DNA from: Bosea sp. F3-2
Lineage (GTDB): Bacteria; Pseudomonadota; Alphaproteobacteria; Rhizobiales; Beijerinckiaceae
Reading direction: 5' to 3'
DNA length: 64,000 nucleotides
Assembly: GCF_008253865.1 (NCBI RefSeq)
Contig: NZ_CP042331.1
Location: 3,162,001-3,226,000 of the forward strand
Shown: in pieces, positions 8,520 through 17,363 of the stretch
Numbering within the stretch: position 1 is the first letter of the stretch
How the letters are laid out: the number at the start of each line of letters is the position of its first letter
Translations under genes and position numbers: made by a program
Notes under the pieces: generated by a model
Database searches by the model: none
The model's input: only the letters and a program-made list of their open reading frames with translations
Told to the model about the DNA's origin: nothing

Positions 8520-9182
8520 ATGGGCACAAAACGTATCGAGCTTGTCGCAGCCGTCGGGCTGCTGGCGCTGGCCGGCGGCGTGGCTAAGGCCCAGACAGCG
8601 GAGATGAGCTTTTTCGTCACAAGTGTCGGATCCGGCAAGGGGGCAGATCTCGGCGGGCTCGAAGGTGCAGATGCGATCTGCCAGCGCCTCGCCCAGGCGG
8701 CTGGCGCCGGCGGCAAGACCTGGCACGCCTATTTGTCGACGCAAGCGACTGGTGGCGTGCCGGCGGTCAATGCGCGCGATCGTATCGGCGCCGGGCCCTG
8801 GCGCAACGCCAAGGGAGCGGTGATCGCCGATAGCCTCGCTGATCTGCATGGCGCTGCGGCAAACCTCACCAAGCAGACCGCGCTGACTGAGAAAGGCGAG
8901 ACCGTCAACGGCAGCGGCGACAAGCCCAATGAGCACGACATGCTGACGGGCTCGCAGGCCGACGGCACCGCATTCGGCCCCGGCGAGGACCGCACCTGCG
9001 GCAACTATACCAGGAGCGGCGCGGAAGGCGCGGTGATGCTGGGCCACCATGACCGCGCGGGGCTCGATGAAACGCCGCCTTCGAAATCCTGGAACATGTC
9101 GCATATCTCGCGTGGTTGCAGCCAGGATGGTCTGAAAAGCACGGGCGGCGCCGGTCGCTTCTACTGCTTCGCCACCAATTGA
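8520..9182 (+). CDS. Secreted lectin/endostatin-fold-like protein
   Basis: This 220-residue exported protein has a signal peptide ending near GVAKAQ. The mature part begins MSFFVTSVGSGKGADLGGL and contains four cysteines, in DAICQRL, RTCGNY, RGCSQDG and FYCFA. This pattern is seen in small periplasmic proteins annotated as lectin-like in Rhizobiales. WHAYLST and the C-terminal SWNMSH...RFYCFATN resemble the collagen-XV/XVIII endostatin or C-type-lectin-like fold. A strong GGGAGG precedes the ATG. It stands alone between two catabolic/regulatory regions, so its role (surface carbohydrate binding or structural) is a guess. Confidence 0.65.
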   Translation: MGTKRIELVAAVGLLALAGGVAKAQTAEMSFFVTSVGSGKGADLGGLEGADAICQRLAQAAGAGGKTWHAYLSTQATGGVPAVNARDRIGAGPWRNAKGAVIADSLADLHGAAANLTKQTALTEKGETVNGSGDKPNEHDMLTGSQADGTAFGPGEDRTCGNYTRSGAEGAVMLGHHDRAGLDETPPSKSWNMSHISRGCSQDGLKSTGGAGRFYCFATN

Positions 9183-9622
9183 TGCGATCCCGAAGCGACG
9201 GCCAAAAGCCCCCTGCTGAAGCCGATGGACATCTGGGCGACTCGGACCCGCTTGCTGCATGAGACGCGAGTCCGCGACCTCTGGTTGCCACCCGGCGCAA
9301 GATCGCCGCGATCCGCACGATAGAGGCCTCGCAGCAGATCACTAGGGTAATCGGGTGATGGGAAACCGGGATGATCTCGCGGGTCTTCACCAACTACGGC
9401 ATGCGACCCTCGAAAGTTTCTTTCTCATATGAGATAATATGAACATTGAAATTTTTGCTTGCCATTTCATTGGCTATTTCTTCCATACAACCTCCTTTAT
9501 CAGGAGCTGACCGGTCTCCGTCGCCGTATCTTGCGAACCCCTGAAGTCGGCCCCCTGTCGTACTCCTGCCCTCTTTTCGCATCAGGACGGGACAATCGAA
9601 TCAGGAAGGCGAGAGATATTTG
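9183..9622. other. Intergenic region with a 12-base palindrome
   Basis: The 440 bases between two secreted-protein genes hold no convincing coding sequence. TCTCATATGAGA at 9423-9434 is a perfect palindrome in a locally AT-rich patch, and may be an operator or part of a promoter for the small downstream gene. The region otherwise looks non-coding. Confidence 0.3.
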
Positions 9623-9931
9623 ATGCTCAGTAACAAGTCGGTTCTTCGAAGTGCGATGGCGGGGTGTGTCGCGGCGACGGCCCTCCTTTGCGTTTCGGTT
9701 CCCGTTCAGGCTGGCGATGGTCGACGGGCTGCGGCGGTCGTCGGCGGCTTGGCCGCGGGCGCTATTCTTGGCGGCGCGATTGCTGGCAGCAGGGCTTACG
9801 GCGCGCCGGCCTATGCTGAGGAAGCTTACGGCGAACCCGTTCCCGTACGGCGCTGCTGGAGGGAGCGGCAAGCCATATACGATGAAGACGGCGAGTTTGA
9901 CGGATATCGCCTGGTTCGTATCTGCCGTTAG
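9623..9931 (+). CDS. Small exported glycine-zipper-like protein
   Basis: A 102-residue protein of unknown function. It has a signal peptide (hydrophobic ATALLCVSVPVQA then cleavage). A glycine-rich segment AAVVGGLAAGAILGGAIAGS follows, resembling glycine-zipper membrane or outer-membrane insertion motifs. The tail contains two cysteines (RRCWRERQAIYDEDGEF and RICR). Proteins of this design are common in Rhizobiales envelopes and usually hypothetical. I use ATG 9623; a TTG three bases earlier is also possible. The spacing to neighbours suggests a monocistronic unit. Confidence 0.65.
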   Translation: MLSNKSVLRSAMAGCVAATALLCVSVPVQAGDGRRAAAVVGGLAAGAILGGAIAGSRAYGAPAYAEEAYGEPVPVRRCWRERQAIYDEDGEFDGYRLVRICR

Positions 9932-10333
9932 GCAGCCGGCCCCCAATGAGAGGCGGGCTCCGTTTCGCTGAGACAGTCCAGCGAGTTCCCTCGCAAAAGC
10001 TGAGCAGTGGCGGCGCCCCCTCGGGGGGCCTGCTCCAGTCGGGCACGCGTTGCAGTGCCCGGCCGATTGTCTTCATCCCGGCAACGCTGGCGACAAGGTT
10101 CCCGCTGGCTGGTGGCCGGCTGCCCATCGGACTGGGCCACCTTCAAAGCGATCATACGAAGCTCCGCGGTGCCGCCGCAGAGCTTAAACGGCGAGCTTCA
10201 GCCCCTATTCCGCCCGAAACGATTCCCGGCAGGCATAGTTGGCAACTCGTCCGTTGCGAAGTTGCGTCCGCGTGTGCATGTCGGATTTCAGGAATGCGAC
10301 CGCATCTCGGTCACCAAAAGCAGGAGCGGTGGT
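9932..10333. other. Convergent intergenic region, no gene recognised
   Basis: About 400 bases lie between the convergent ends of the small exported protein gene and the CadC-like regulator. A GC-rich hairpin (GCCCC-CTCGG-GGGGC) near 10013-10028 could act as a terminator stem but lacks a T-tract. No open frame here looks like a real protein. Confidence 0.3.
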
Positions 10334-11329
10334 TCATCGTCTTGATGCTTCCAGCGCCGCTTTGCGCTCTGCATCAACCATCGTCCAAATTGGATCGAGA
10401 ACGACGCGTGCCATCGCTCCGGAGGCGAAGGCCTCGCTGAACTCCAGCCGCTGCGCGGAATTCATGACGACCTCGCGCTCACTCTCAGGCCCGCTGTAGC
10501 GGAATGAATCGCCGAGGACGCGCGCCTTGAAGTGAGATAGGCCGGCCGGCCTCTGGATGAGGCTGAGAGCTTGCGGCGGTCCGCGGACGGTGAAGCCTGT
10601 CAGAATGCCGGATCTTTCCGCATTCGTAATGACCAGCATGAATTGACGATTGGAATTGATGAATCCGGTACTGCTAACCCAAATCCCGACAAAACGGCGA
10701 TGTTCGGGGAGTACATCATGCTTGATCCGGCTGACCTGAAATCGCGGCAGCGGCAGCTCCTTTTCGTGAGCGATGGCCGCAATACGTTGAACATCATGCT
10801 CCGTGAAAAGGTCGCTAGCTGATGATAGCGACAGCCAGTGGGCCGCGAGAGGCGCCCCCACAAGGGCGCAACAGGCCACGGCGACCGGTATCGCCCAAGC
10901 GAGGGGGCGGCTGCGCCGTGGCTGCTGTGGAGCACGGTCGGCTTCATTCGATCCGAGCTTCGCGATTTCGTGCCGTTCGGCCCGCGCTGCGTACGCGGGC
11001 TCGCCGGTCGGATCTGTCGCGGAAGCATTCAGCAGATATCCGCGGCGGGGCACAGTTCTGATCAGCTGGTGCTTCGTGTCACCAAGCTTGTCCCGCAGCT
11101 CACGTATGCACTGCACCAGCGAGTCATCCGTGACAGCAACGTTGGGCCAGACAGCCTCAAACAACTCCTTTTTCGAGACGAGCCGGCCAGCGTTGTCGGC
11201 AAGATGGCGAAGGACGTCGAACGCTTTGGGTCGTAGCGCAATTTCCTGATCGCCGACGCGCAGGCTTCCGCGCGTCAAATCGAGCACGAACCGATCAAAT
11301 CGCAAAAGCTTAGGGCTGATCTGGCCCAT
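10334..11329 (-). CDS. CadC-like transmembrane transcriptional regulator
   Basis: The 331-residue protein begins with an OmpR/PhoB-type winged helix (about residues 10-105). It includes LRPKAFDVLRHLADNAGRLVS, then the DSLVQCIRELRDKLGD recognition helix and TVPRRGYLL wing. A single transmembrane segment follows near residues 145-167 (WAIPVAVACCALVGAPLAAHW) and a C-terminal periplasmic domain of about 165 residues that I do not recognise. This is the CadC/ToxR architecture: membrane-bound DNA binding controlled by an external signal without a kinase. GGGGG lies upstream of the ATG. No obvious target operon adjoins it, and the signal is unknown. Confidence 0.85.
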   Translation of the reverse strand: MGQISPKLLRFDRFVLDLTRGSLRVGDQEIALRPKAFDVLRHLADNAGRLVSKKELFEAVWPNVAVTDDSLVQCIRELRDKLGDTKHQLIRTVPRRGYLLNASATDPTGEPAYAARAERHEIAKLGSNEADRAPQQPRRSRPLAWAIPVAVACCALVGAPLAAHWLSLSSASDLFTEHDVQRIAAIAHEKELPLPRFQVSRIKHDVLPEHRRFVGIWVSSTGFINSNRQFMLVITNAERSGILTGFTVRGPPQALSLIQRPAGLSHFKARVLGDSFRYSGPESEREVVMNSAQRLEFSEAFASGAMARVVLDPIWTMVDAERKAALEASRR

Positions 11330-11770
11330 CGGCTCCCCCTGCCTTCAGCCCAGCTCACGATCTGCAGGTCTTTACTATAGGCGAAACATCGGCGTTCCGT
11401 CACCTTTTCCTCATGACGCTGGGGAAGCCTCGCTGTTACGCAGTCATCTGGAGCCACGCCCAGAAAGCTGTCAGCCTGGAGCCGATGTCGCCCCCGAACT
11501 CCGAAGCGATGTCCGTCCGGCCGACAGGACCGCCATCAACGTACGGTTTCAGGGCTCTCGGCGCCTTTCAGGATCTGCATCCGGGGCCGTCCGATGGGCG
11601 TTTGCCGACAGACTGACGATCACACCAAAGTTCAGAACCGGATTGTGTCCCCACCCTTGTTTTCTGTACGAAGCAAGCCTTGCCGGCGTTGACGCAATGA
11701 GCTCCTGATTATCGCCAGATCGGTCACTGGCCTGCGCTGTCAATCGGACGATTACTCTCGGGAGGCTCTC
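11330..11770. other. Divergent intergenic region, no gene recognised
   Basis: These 441 bases separate the CadC-like regulator from the divergently transcribed oxidoreductase. No credible protein is encoded. It must contain both promoters, but I could not point to convincing elements. Confidence 0.3.
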
Positions 11771-12817
11771 ATGTCCGACATAGGCAAGAACGCCTCGAAA
11801 AACCGGCGCTGGGTGCTCGCCTCCTATCCGGAGGGGCTGCCGATGCTTGATAACTGGCGGCTGGAAACGAGCCCGGTGCCGGAGCCGGGTCCCGGCGAAA
11901 TCCTCGTTCGAACGAGCTTCCTTTCGGTCGACCCCTATATGCGCGGCCGGATTGCGCCGGGGAAGAACTACACGCAAGGCGTCGGCCTGGGCGAGCTCAT
12001 GGTCGGTGGCGGTGTCGGCGAGGTGGTAGCGTCACGGCATCCGGCCTGGAAGGAGGGCGACATTGCCGAAGCCATGAACTTCGGCTGGCAGGAATGGGTT
12101 GTGTTACGGCCGGGCCAATCTGGTGTCTTGGCCGTCAACCGGATCGATCCTGCGCTCGCCCCGATCCAGAGCTCGCTGTCCTGGCTCGGCATGCCCGGCA
12201 TGGCCGCCTATTTCGGCCTGATCGAGGTCGGCCGCCCCAAACCCGGCGATACCGTTGTCGTCTCCGCGGCTTCGGGCGCCGTAGGGCAGATTGTCGGGCA
12301 GCTCGCCAGGCTGGCTGGCGCACGCACCGTTGCTGTCGCAGGTGGCCCGGACAAGCTCTCCTGGTGTCGTGAGCTCGGCTATGACGCCACGGTTGACTAC
12401 AAGGCGGAAACGGACCTGGAAGCCGCAATGCGCCGGGCCTGCTCGGACGGCGTCGATGTCTTCTTCGACAACACGGCAGGGCCGATCCACGATGCAGTCA
12501 TGCCGAACCTGGCGGTCGGTGCCCGTATCGTCATCTGCGGGCGCATCGCTTTGGCCGATCAGTTTGGCAAACCGGATATCGGACCGCGCTTCCTTAGTCA
12601 GTTCATCGTCAGCCGCCCCAGCATGCATGGCTTTGTCGTCTTCGACTGGTGGCATCGGCGTGACGAGGCCCTGAAGCGGCTCGCCGCCCTTCACAGGGCT
12701 GGCAAGCTTCGTTTCAAGGAGGATGTGATCGACGGTATCGAGCGCGTCCCCGAAGCCTTCATCCGCCTCTTCAGGGGCGAGAACTTCGGCAAGCAGCTCG
12801 TGCGCGTAAGGGTTTGA
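11771..12817 (+). CDS. NADP-dependent medium-chain oxidoreductase (CurA/leukotriene B4 dehydrogenase-like)
   Basis: The 348-residue zinc-independent MDR-family reductase carries SVDPYMRGRI near residue 55, the family hallmark. SAASGAVGQIVGQLARLAGA forms the Rossmann glycine-rich loop. YDATVDYK, DVFFDNTAG and the C-terminal ENFGKQLVRV are also diagnostic. Such enzymes (YncB/CurA, 2-alkenal reductase group) reduce alpha,beta-unsaturated carbonyls or 15-keto compounds with NADPH in the cytoplasm. GGGAGG precedes the ATG. It appears to be a single-gene unit. Detoxification of reactive enones is the usual role but is not shown here. Confidence 0.92.
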   Translation: MSDIGKNASKNRRWVLASYPEGLPMLDNWRLETSPVPEPGPGEILVRTSFLSVDPYMRGRIAPGKNYTQGVGLGELMVGGGVGEVVASRHPAWKEGDIAEAMNFGWQEWVVLRPGQSGVLAVNRIDPALAPIQSSLSWLGMPGMAAYFGLIEVGRPKPGDTVVVSAASGAVGQIVGQLARLAGARTVAVAGGPDKLSWCRELGYDATVDYKAETDLEAAMRRACSDGVDVFFDNTAGPIHDAVMPNLAVGARIVICGRIALADQFGKPDIGPRFLSQFIVSRPSMHGFVVFDWWHRRDEALKRLAALHRAGKLRFKEDVIDGIERVPEAFIRLFRGENFGKQLVRVRV

Positions 12818-13013
12818 ACGGCAAGGAAGCCGTTACCTCGGAGCCGCTGGCCCCGGCTTAACACATGCCAGCAGCGTTTGCCGTCTGGCGGTGTTCATTA
12901 GCTGGCTCGAAGAGAATCTATGCTCGCAGCGGCGAGCTTCAGGGCTCGATCAGCGGTTCGTCTGGTCGGCCGGGCTGGCGCCACCTGCCTTCGACAGGTC
13001 GGTGACACGAGCC

Positions 13014-13307
13014 TCAGTCGTCGTCCCAGTCACGATACTGTCGACGATAGCCGTACGCTGGCGCCCAGGGTGGCGGGCCGCCATACCGAGGGCCGTAGCC
13101 GTACCTGTAGCCATAGTGGCGGCGGTGCCAGCGCTCCTGCCGCTCCATGTTCCATTCGATCTCCGCCATCCGATGCTCCCGGGTGTGCCGGATATATTCC
13201 ACCGGTCGTTGGTCGAGCGCCTTGGATTGCGGGAAAGATTGCGGCCCGGCGCTGGCAGTCGTTGCAGCGCCGGTCACGATGACCGCAGCGATCAGAAAGC
13301 GGCGCAT
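13014..13307 (-). CDS. Small secreted Tyr/Arg-rich protein
   Basis: A 97-residue exported protein of unknown function. The Sec signal runs to ATTASA. The mature portion is rich in Arg, Tyr, Trp, Gly and Pro (HRRHYGYRYGYGPRYGG) and ends with an acidic WDDD. Such low-complexity basic periplasmic proteins are common in Hyphomicrobiales. A GGAGGG ribosome site before the ATG supports the call. There is no operon partner. Confidence 0.65.
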   Translation of the reverse strand: MRRFLIAAVIVTGAATTASAGPQSFPQSKALDQRPVEYIRHTREHRMAEIEWNMERQERWHRRHYGYRYGYGPRYGGPPPWAPAYGYRRQYRDWDDD

Positions 13308-13752
13308 CAGAACCCTCCGTCTTTGCTCTCAGCGCTCCAACTGCAACGCTGAATGAGCGCAGTGGTTCAGTTGAGCGATGATGCCGCAGGGGTCAGGCGA
13401 CCGGATTGGGCGCCGGACCATCGCGGCTTGGGGGCATTGACAGATGGTCCGGCGCCCTGCGCCGCATCTCCGGGGCACGGCGGGACGGTAAGGCGGCAAG
13501 ATGAACCACGGCCGAACGACCCCTTGAAGGAACAGCGATGCCAGCGCCGAAGACAAGAGGTGACGCGACCAAGGGCGGACCATCATCCCAGCGCCAGACA
13601 CACTTGGCGCTACCGGCAATTCGCTCGCCGTCATGTCGGTCTAGCTTGAACCAACCGGCCAAGCTGCAGGCGAAAACCTGCGGATGAGAGCTTCATGTCG
13701 AAGCGACCAAGTCCGCTCCCGGACGAGCATCCACATCTGCAGTTGGGAGCTT
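13308..13752. other. Intergenic region, no gene recognised
   Basis: These 445 bases lie downstream of the OpgG/OpgD-like gene and upstream of the small secreted protein gene, both on the minus strand. Several open frames exist on both strands, as expected at this GC content, but none shows a recognisable protein or start signal. Confidence 0.3.
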
Positions 13753-15366
13753 TCAATCCTTCTTGACCTCTCTCGATATCGGCGTTGGAGCTGCCAGCGC
13801 AGGAACTGCCCACGAACTCGTCCAAGTCTCCGTCAGGATACGGGCGCGTGACTTCAGAAGCACGCGTAGCTCGGCGCTCTCACCAGCCGGCAAGGTTGCG
13901 TCCACAATAGCGCGGAAGCCCTTCGTCGTGGGATTGGGATCCAGGATAGCGGCAGCAATCGCACCCGCCGTCGTCGACGCGGCGATCTCGACGCGCTTGG
14001 ATTCGGAAAGATAAAAGGCAAGATCTCCATCAGCGAAATCGATGATGAAGCGCTTCTTCCCAATCCCATCGGCCGGGCTCTCGACAATATCGGGGCCGTT
14101 GAAGCTGTTTTTGACCTGACCATACTGGTGGAGCGTCTCGGTCGTAGACACGGCGGAAAGGCGATAGCTGAACTCGGCCGCTTTGCCGGGTGGCAACGGC
14201 GTATTCGGCGTCCAGTAGGCGACGATGTTGTCAAAGCCCTCGTTGTTCGTTGGCAGCTCGACCAGCTCGATGCGTCCTTCGCCCCAGTCTCCGTCCGGCT
14301 CGACCCAATAGCCGGGTCGGGCATGATATTGTGCCTCCAGATCCTGATAGTGCCCGAACTCTCGGTCGCGCTGCATCAAACCGAAGCCGCGGGGGTTGCG
14401 ATCGCCAAAGCTCGTGATCCGCAGCCTTTTTGGATTTTGGATCGGGCGCCAAATCCATTCGTTGGCTCCGCTCTTCATCATAAGACCATCTGAATCATGG
14501 ATCTCGGGCCGAAAATCTGTTCGCTGACCCAGATCGCCTTCGCCTGCGAGGAACATTGACGTCAGAGGAGCGATCCCCAGGCGGGAAACGGCAGTGCGCG
14601 GCACGATCGTCGCGGTTATCCGTACACTTGTCTGCTTGCCGGGGGAGACGATGTACCGGTAGGCCCCAGCCGCCGACGGCGAATCCAGCAAGCCGTAGAT
14701 CACGAGTTCCGTACTGTCCCGCGATGGCTCTTCGAGCCACAGAGCCCGGAAGAACGGAAACTCTTCTGGCTGTCGGCCACCGACGTCCAACGCCAGTGAA
14801 CGCGCAGAGAGTCCGTAGCGATGGCCTCGACCGATCAGGCGAAAGTAACTTGCGCCGAGGAAGGAGATGACCTCGTCCTGAACGTTCAGATCGTTGAGGG
14901 TGGTCGTCACAGCAAAGCCAGCAAATCCCAGCGACGGCGACAACTGCTTTGGTACCGCAACCTTTCCGTATTCGAACAAGCCTGTCGTAAAGGGGATCGG
15001 GATCGCGCTGCCGTCCTTGATGATGTGGACCTGCACCGGCTTGTCGTGCAGAAAGCCGAGGTGAAATAACAGCAGGCGATAATCGGAGCCACCCTCGCGC
15101 CAGAACGCCTTGTCCCGCCGAAAGCGAATTTCGCGATAGCTGTCATAGGAAAGCTTCGACAGCTCGCGCGGGATTACCAGCCCTTCGGAATCGAAAGGCT
15201 GTTCGCCCAGCTCTTTGGCCCGGCGTACCACGTCATCGTAGCCGAAGCTCTTTTGGCGGCTCTGCTCGGGAGGGGCAGCCGAGCCCTTCGAAAGGCCGAC
15301 GGCGGGCGATGAGAGAAGCAATGCCAAAGCCGCACGTCGCGAACAGGACCGCGTAATCGGGCTCAT
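13753..15366 (-). CDS. Periplasmic glucan biosynthesis protein (OpgG/OpgD family)
   Basis: This 537-residue protein matches the MdoG/OpgG family along its length. It has FGYDDVVRRAKELG, SYDSYREIRFRRDKAFW, FHLGFLHDKPVQVHII, and later RDREFGHYQDLEAQYHARPGYWVEP with FNGPDIVE. The N-terminus has a Tat-like signal (SRRAALALLLSS), as known for OpgD, so folded export is likely. Family members shape the backbone or length of osmoregulated periplasmic glucans. The start at 15366 is chosen for its GGGGGA; a GTG at 15387 would add seven residues. No opgH glycosyltransferase gene adjoins it, so it may be a second paralogue acting with glucan genes elsewhere (inference). Confidence 0.9.
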   Translation of the reverse strand: MSPITRSCSRRAALALLLSSPAVGLSKGSAAPPEQSRQKSFGYDDVVRRAKELGEQPFDSEGLVIPRELSKLSYDSYREIRFRRDKAFWREGGSDYRLLLFHLGFLHDKPVQVHIIKDGSAIPIPFTTGLFEYGKVAVPKQLSPSLGFAGFAVTTTLNDLNVQDEVISFLGASYFRLIGRGHRYGLSARSLALDVGGRQPEEFPFFRALWLEEPSRDSTELVIYGLLDSPSAAGAYRYIVSPGKQTSVRITATIVPRTAVSRLGIAPLTSMFLAGEGDLGQRTDFRPEIHDSDGLMMKSGANEWIWRPIQNPKRLRITSFGDRNPRGFGLMQRDREFGHYQDLEAQYHARPGYWVEPDGDWGEGRIELVELPTNNEGFDNIVAYWTPNTPLPPGKAAEFSYRLSAVSTTETLHQYGQVKNSFNGPDIVESPADGIGKKRFIIDFADGDLAFYLSESKRVEIAASTTAGAIAAAILDPNPTTKGFRAIVDATLPAGESAELRVLLKSRARILTETWTSSWAVPALAAPTPISREVKKD

Positions 15367-15635
15367 GCTGATGTCCCCCTTTTGCACTCGGCATGAGACA
15401 GAAAGCTCTCATGACATCCTGCGGCGTCCATCAAACCTAGCGAGGGAAGCGGCGGCAGATGCTGCCGAATTCAACGGCACCATCACCAACATGTTCCGGA
15501 GGAAAAAGTCGTCGTTTCGCAAGACTGGAGTGGAGTGGACGGAAGCGCTGGGCCGGCCAGGCGAAGAAGCGCTCAACGACCATCGGCGCGATACTGCTCC
15601 CCTCGCCGAGCGCTGCGGCCACACGGGCATTGACC

Positions 15636-15806
15636 CAGGGCGAAATCGCCGAGAAGTTTGTCAATCTCGCCGAGGCGGTGCGGGCGCATCATAAGAAGAA
15701 TCGACTGAACGCCACGCGGCGTCCGCGCTCGCTCCTTTCCGGCCTGGTCTTCTGCGGCTGTTGCGGCGGCCCCTACTCTCTTCGGAGCACGGACCGCTTC
15801 GCCTTC
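15636..15806 (+). pseudogene. Serine-recombinase zinc-ribbon fragment
   Basis: An open segment reads GEIAEKFVNLAEAVRAHHKK, then NATRRPRSLLSGLVFCGCCGGPYSLR and DRFAF. The LLSGLVFCGCCGG block is the zinc beta-ribbon of large serine recombinases or resolvases. The expected second Cys pair and the whole catalytic domain are missing, and the frame ends soon after. It is therefore a remnant of a mobile element, inside a 450-base gap between opgG/D and the cyclase gene. Confidence 0.6.
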
Positions 15807-15836
15807 AAACCTGCGTAGGCCCAGCTTCAAGCGGGA

Positions 15837-16976
15837 CTATCCCATCCTGAGAGAGCCCAGGCGGCAAACCTCGATCGGGCGCGCCAATCCCTTCAACTCC
15901 ACCGACCCAATGGAACGGACCTCGGCAATGTCGGAAACGGCCGTCGCGAGCTTTCTCGTGAGCAGGATCTCGCCACTCTTCGCATCGGCGCACAGGCGGG
16001 CCGCGATGTTGGCCACCGTCCCGATCGCGGTGTAGTCCGTGTGCTCCTCGAAGCCGATCTGTCCCAGTGTCGCAAAACCCTGGGATATGCCGATCCCGAC
16101 GCCGAGCGTATAGCCGCGCTCGCTCCATGACTCCGTCAGCGCACCGATCTCGCAGCGGATCGCGTCGGCCAGCCGGACCGCCTGCGCGGGAGCCTCGGGG
16201 GATGGGACGGGGTCGTTGAAGAACACCATGATGCCGTCGCCGGCGAAATGGTCGAGCGTTCCCCCGTGCAATCGCACCAGCGGCCCGAGCACACCGTGAT
16301 ATTCGCGAAGCACGGCCATGACCTCTTCCGGTTCCGCCGTCTCCGCAAAGGCGGTGAAGCCGCGCAGGTCGCAGAACAGCACGACCACCTCGCGCCGATG
16401 GCTGTGGAGCAGACTGCCGTCGCCGTCCGACAGGACGACCTCGGCGATCTGCGGCGCCAGGAAGCGCTTGAGCCGGCCGATGCGTTCCAATTCGCCGAGT
16501 TGCGCAGCGACCCGTTCCTCCAACATGCCGGTCCATGCCGCTAGTTCGGCAGCCTGCTTCGCCAGGCGGTCCGCCTGATCCCGGAGCTGATGGTGAAGCT
16601 GCTTGATCCTCAGCATCGCCCGCACGCGCGCCACGAGTGCGGCATTGTCGATGGGTTTCGTCAGATAATCGTCGGCGCCGCTGTCCAGGCCGGCGACGAT
16701 GTCCTTCGGGTCGCTCTTTGCCGTCAGCAGCAGGACGGGAATGAAGGGCAGCGTCGCATCCGCCTTGAGCCGCTTCACGACCTCGATGCCATCGAGCTTC
16801 GGCATCATCACATCGAGAAGCACGAGGTCGGGCAAATCCGCGCGCGTCCTTTCCAACGCCTCTTCGCCGTTTCCGGCAACGATCACGTCGTATCCAAGGT
16901 GCTCGAGGCGAGCCCGGACGATATCGACATTATCCGCCATGTCGTCGACAACGAGGATCTTCGGCTGTTGACGCAC
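15837..16976 (-). CDS. Response regulator with class III adenylate/guanylate cyclase output
   Basis: The 379-residue two-domain protein has an N-terminal receiver (ILVVDDMADN, phospho-Asp in LVLLDVMMP, Lys in YLTKPID). A helical linker of about 55 residues (QLHHQLRDQADRLAKQAAELAAW) follows, then a class III nucleotide cyclase domain from about residue 185. Metal-binding Asps are visible in VVLFCDLRGFTAF and in HFAGDGIMVFF. TDYTAIGTVANIAARL matches the conserved cyclase C-terminal part. Phosphorylation should control cAMP (or cGMP) synthesis in the cytoplasm. GTG is the start, with GGGAGG upstream. It is the last gene of the kinase-receiver-cyclase operon and lies 21 bases after the receiver gene. 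Confidence 0.92.
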   Translation of the reverse strand: MRQQPKILVVDDMADNVDIVRARLEHLGYDVIVAGNGEEALERTRADLPDLVLLDVMMPKLDGIEVVKRLKADATLPFIPVLLLTAKSDPKDIVAGLDSGADDYLTKPIDNAALVARVRAMLRIKQLHHQLRDQADRLAKQAAELAAWTGMLEERVAAQLGELERIGRLKRFLAPQIAEVVLSDGDGSLLHSHRREVVVLFCDLRGFTAFAETAEPEEVMAVLREYHGVLGPLVRLHGGTLDHFAGDGIMVFFNDPVPSPEAPAQAVRLADAIRCEIGALTESWSERGYTLGVGIGISQGFATLGQIGFEEHTDYTAIGTVANIAARLCADAKSGEILLTRKLATAVSDIAEVRSIGSVELKGLARPIEVCRLGSLRMG

Positions 16977-16997
16977 GTCGCCTCCCTCGATTCCGAG

Positions 16998-17363
16998 CTA
17001 GGGAAGAAATTCGCGCACTTTGGCTAGCAATTGCCGGGGGCTGAATGGCTTGGCGACATAGCCGTCACAGCCTGCCGCGCGGGCCTTCGCCTCGTCTCCG
17101 CTCAGCGCGTATGAGGTTACCGCGATGATCGGAATATGGGCGAGCGCGGCATCGGCCTTGATCCGCCTCGTCGCCTCGTAGCCGTCTATTACAGGTAGCT
17201 GGATATCCATCAGGATGAGGTCCGGGTGCTCTGTCGTCGCAAGTTGCACGCCGGCCGCCCCATCGACCGCTTCGACAAGATCGTAGCCGGCGGCGGAAAG
17301 AAGGTCGCGCATGATCTGCCGATTGTCGGCGGTGTCCTCGACGATCATGATCCGCTTGCTCAT
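16998..17363 (-). CDS. Single-domain response regulator
   Basis: A 121-residue stand-alone receiver. IMIVEDTADNRQ carries the acidic pocket, LILMDIQLPVIDGYEA the phospho-Asp, VTSYAL the Thr/Ser and YVAKPFS the Lys. The start at MSKRIMI is chosen because AGGAGAG precedes it and because its ATG overlaps the upstream kinase stop as ATGA. With no output domain it probably acts as a DivK/CheY-like phosphate shuttle between the large kinase and another partner, such as the cyclase regulator encoded next. Confidence 0.93.
   Translation of the reverse strand: MSKRIMIVEDTADNRQIMRDLLSAAGYDLVEAVDGAAGVQLATTEHPDLILMDIQLPVIDGYEATRRIKADAALAHIPIIAVTSYALSGDEAKARAAGCDGYVAKPFSPRQLLAKVREFLP

Noticed and set aside
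15437..15600. IS5-family transposase C-terminal on the minus strand
   Set aside because: Only a short VVERFFAW-like motif is seen, with no further match downstream. Not enough for a feature.
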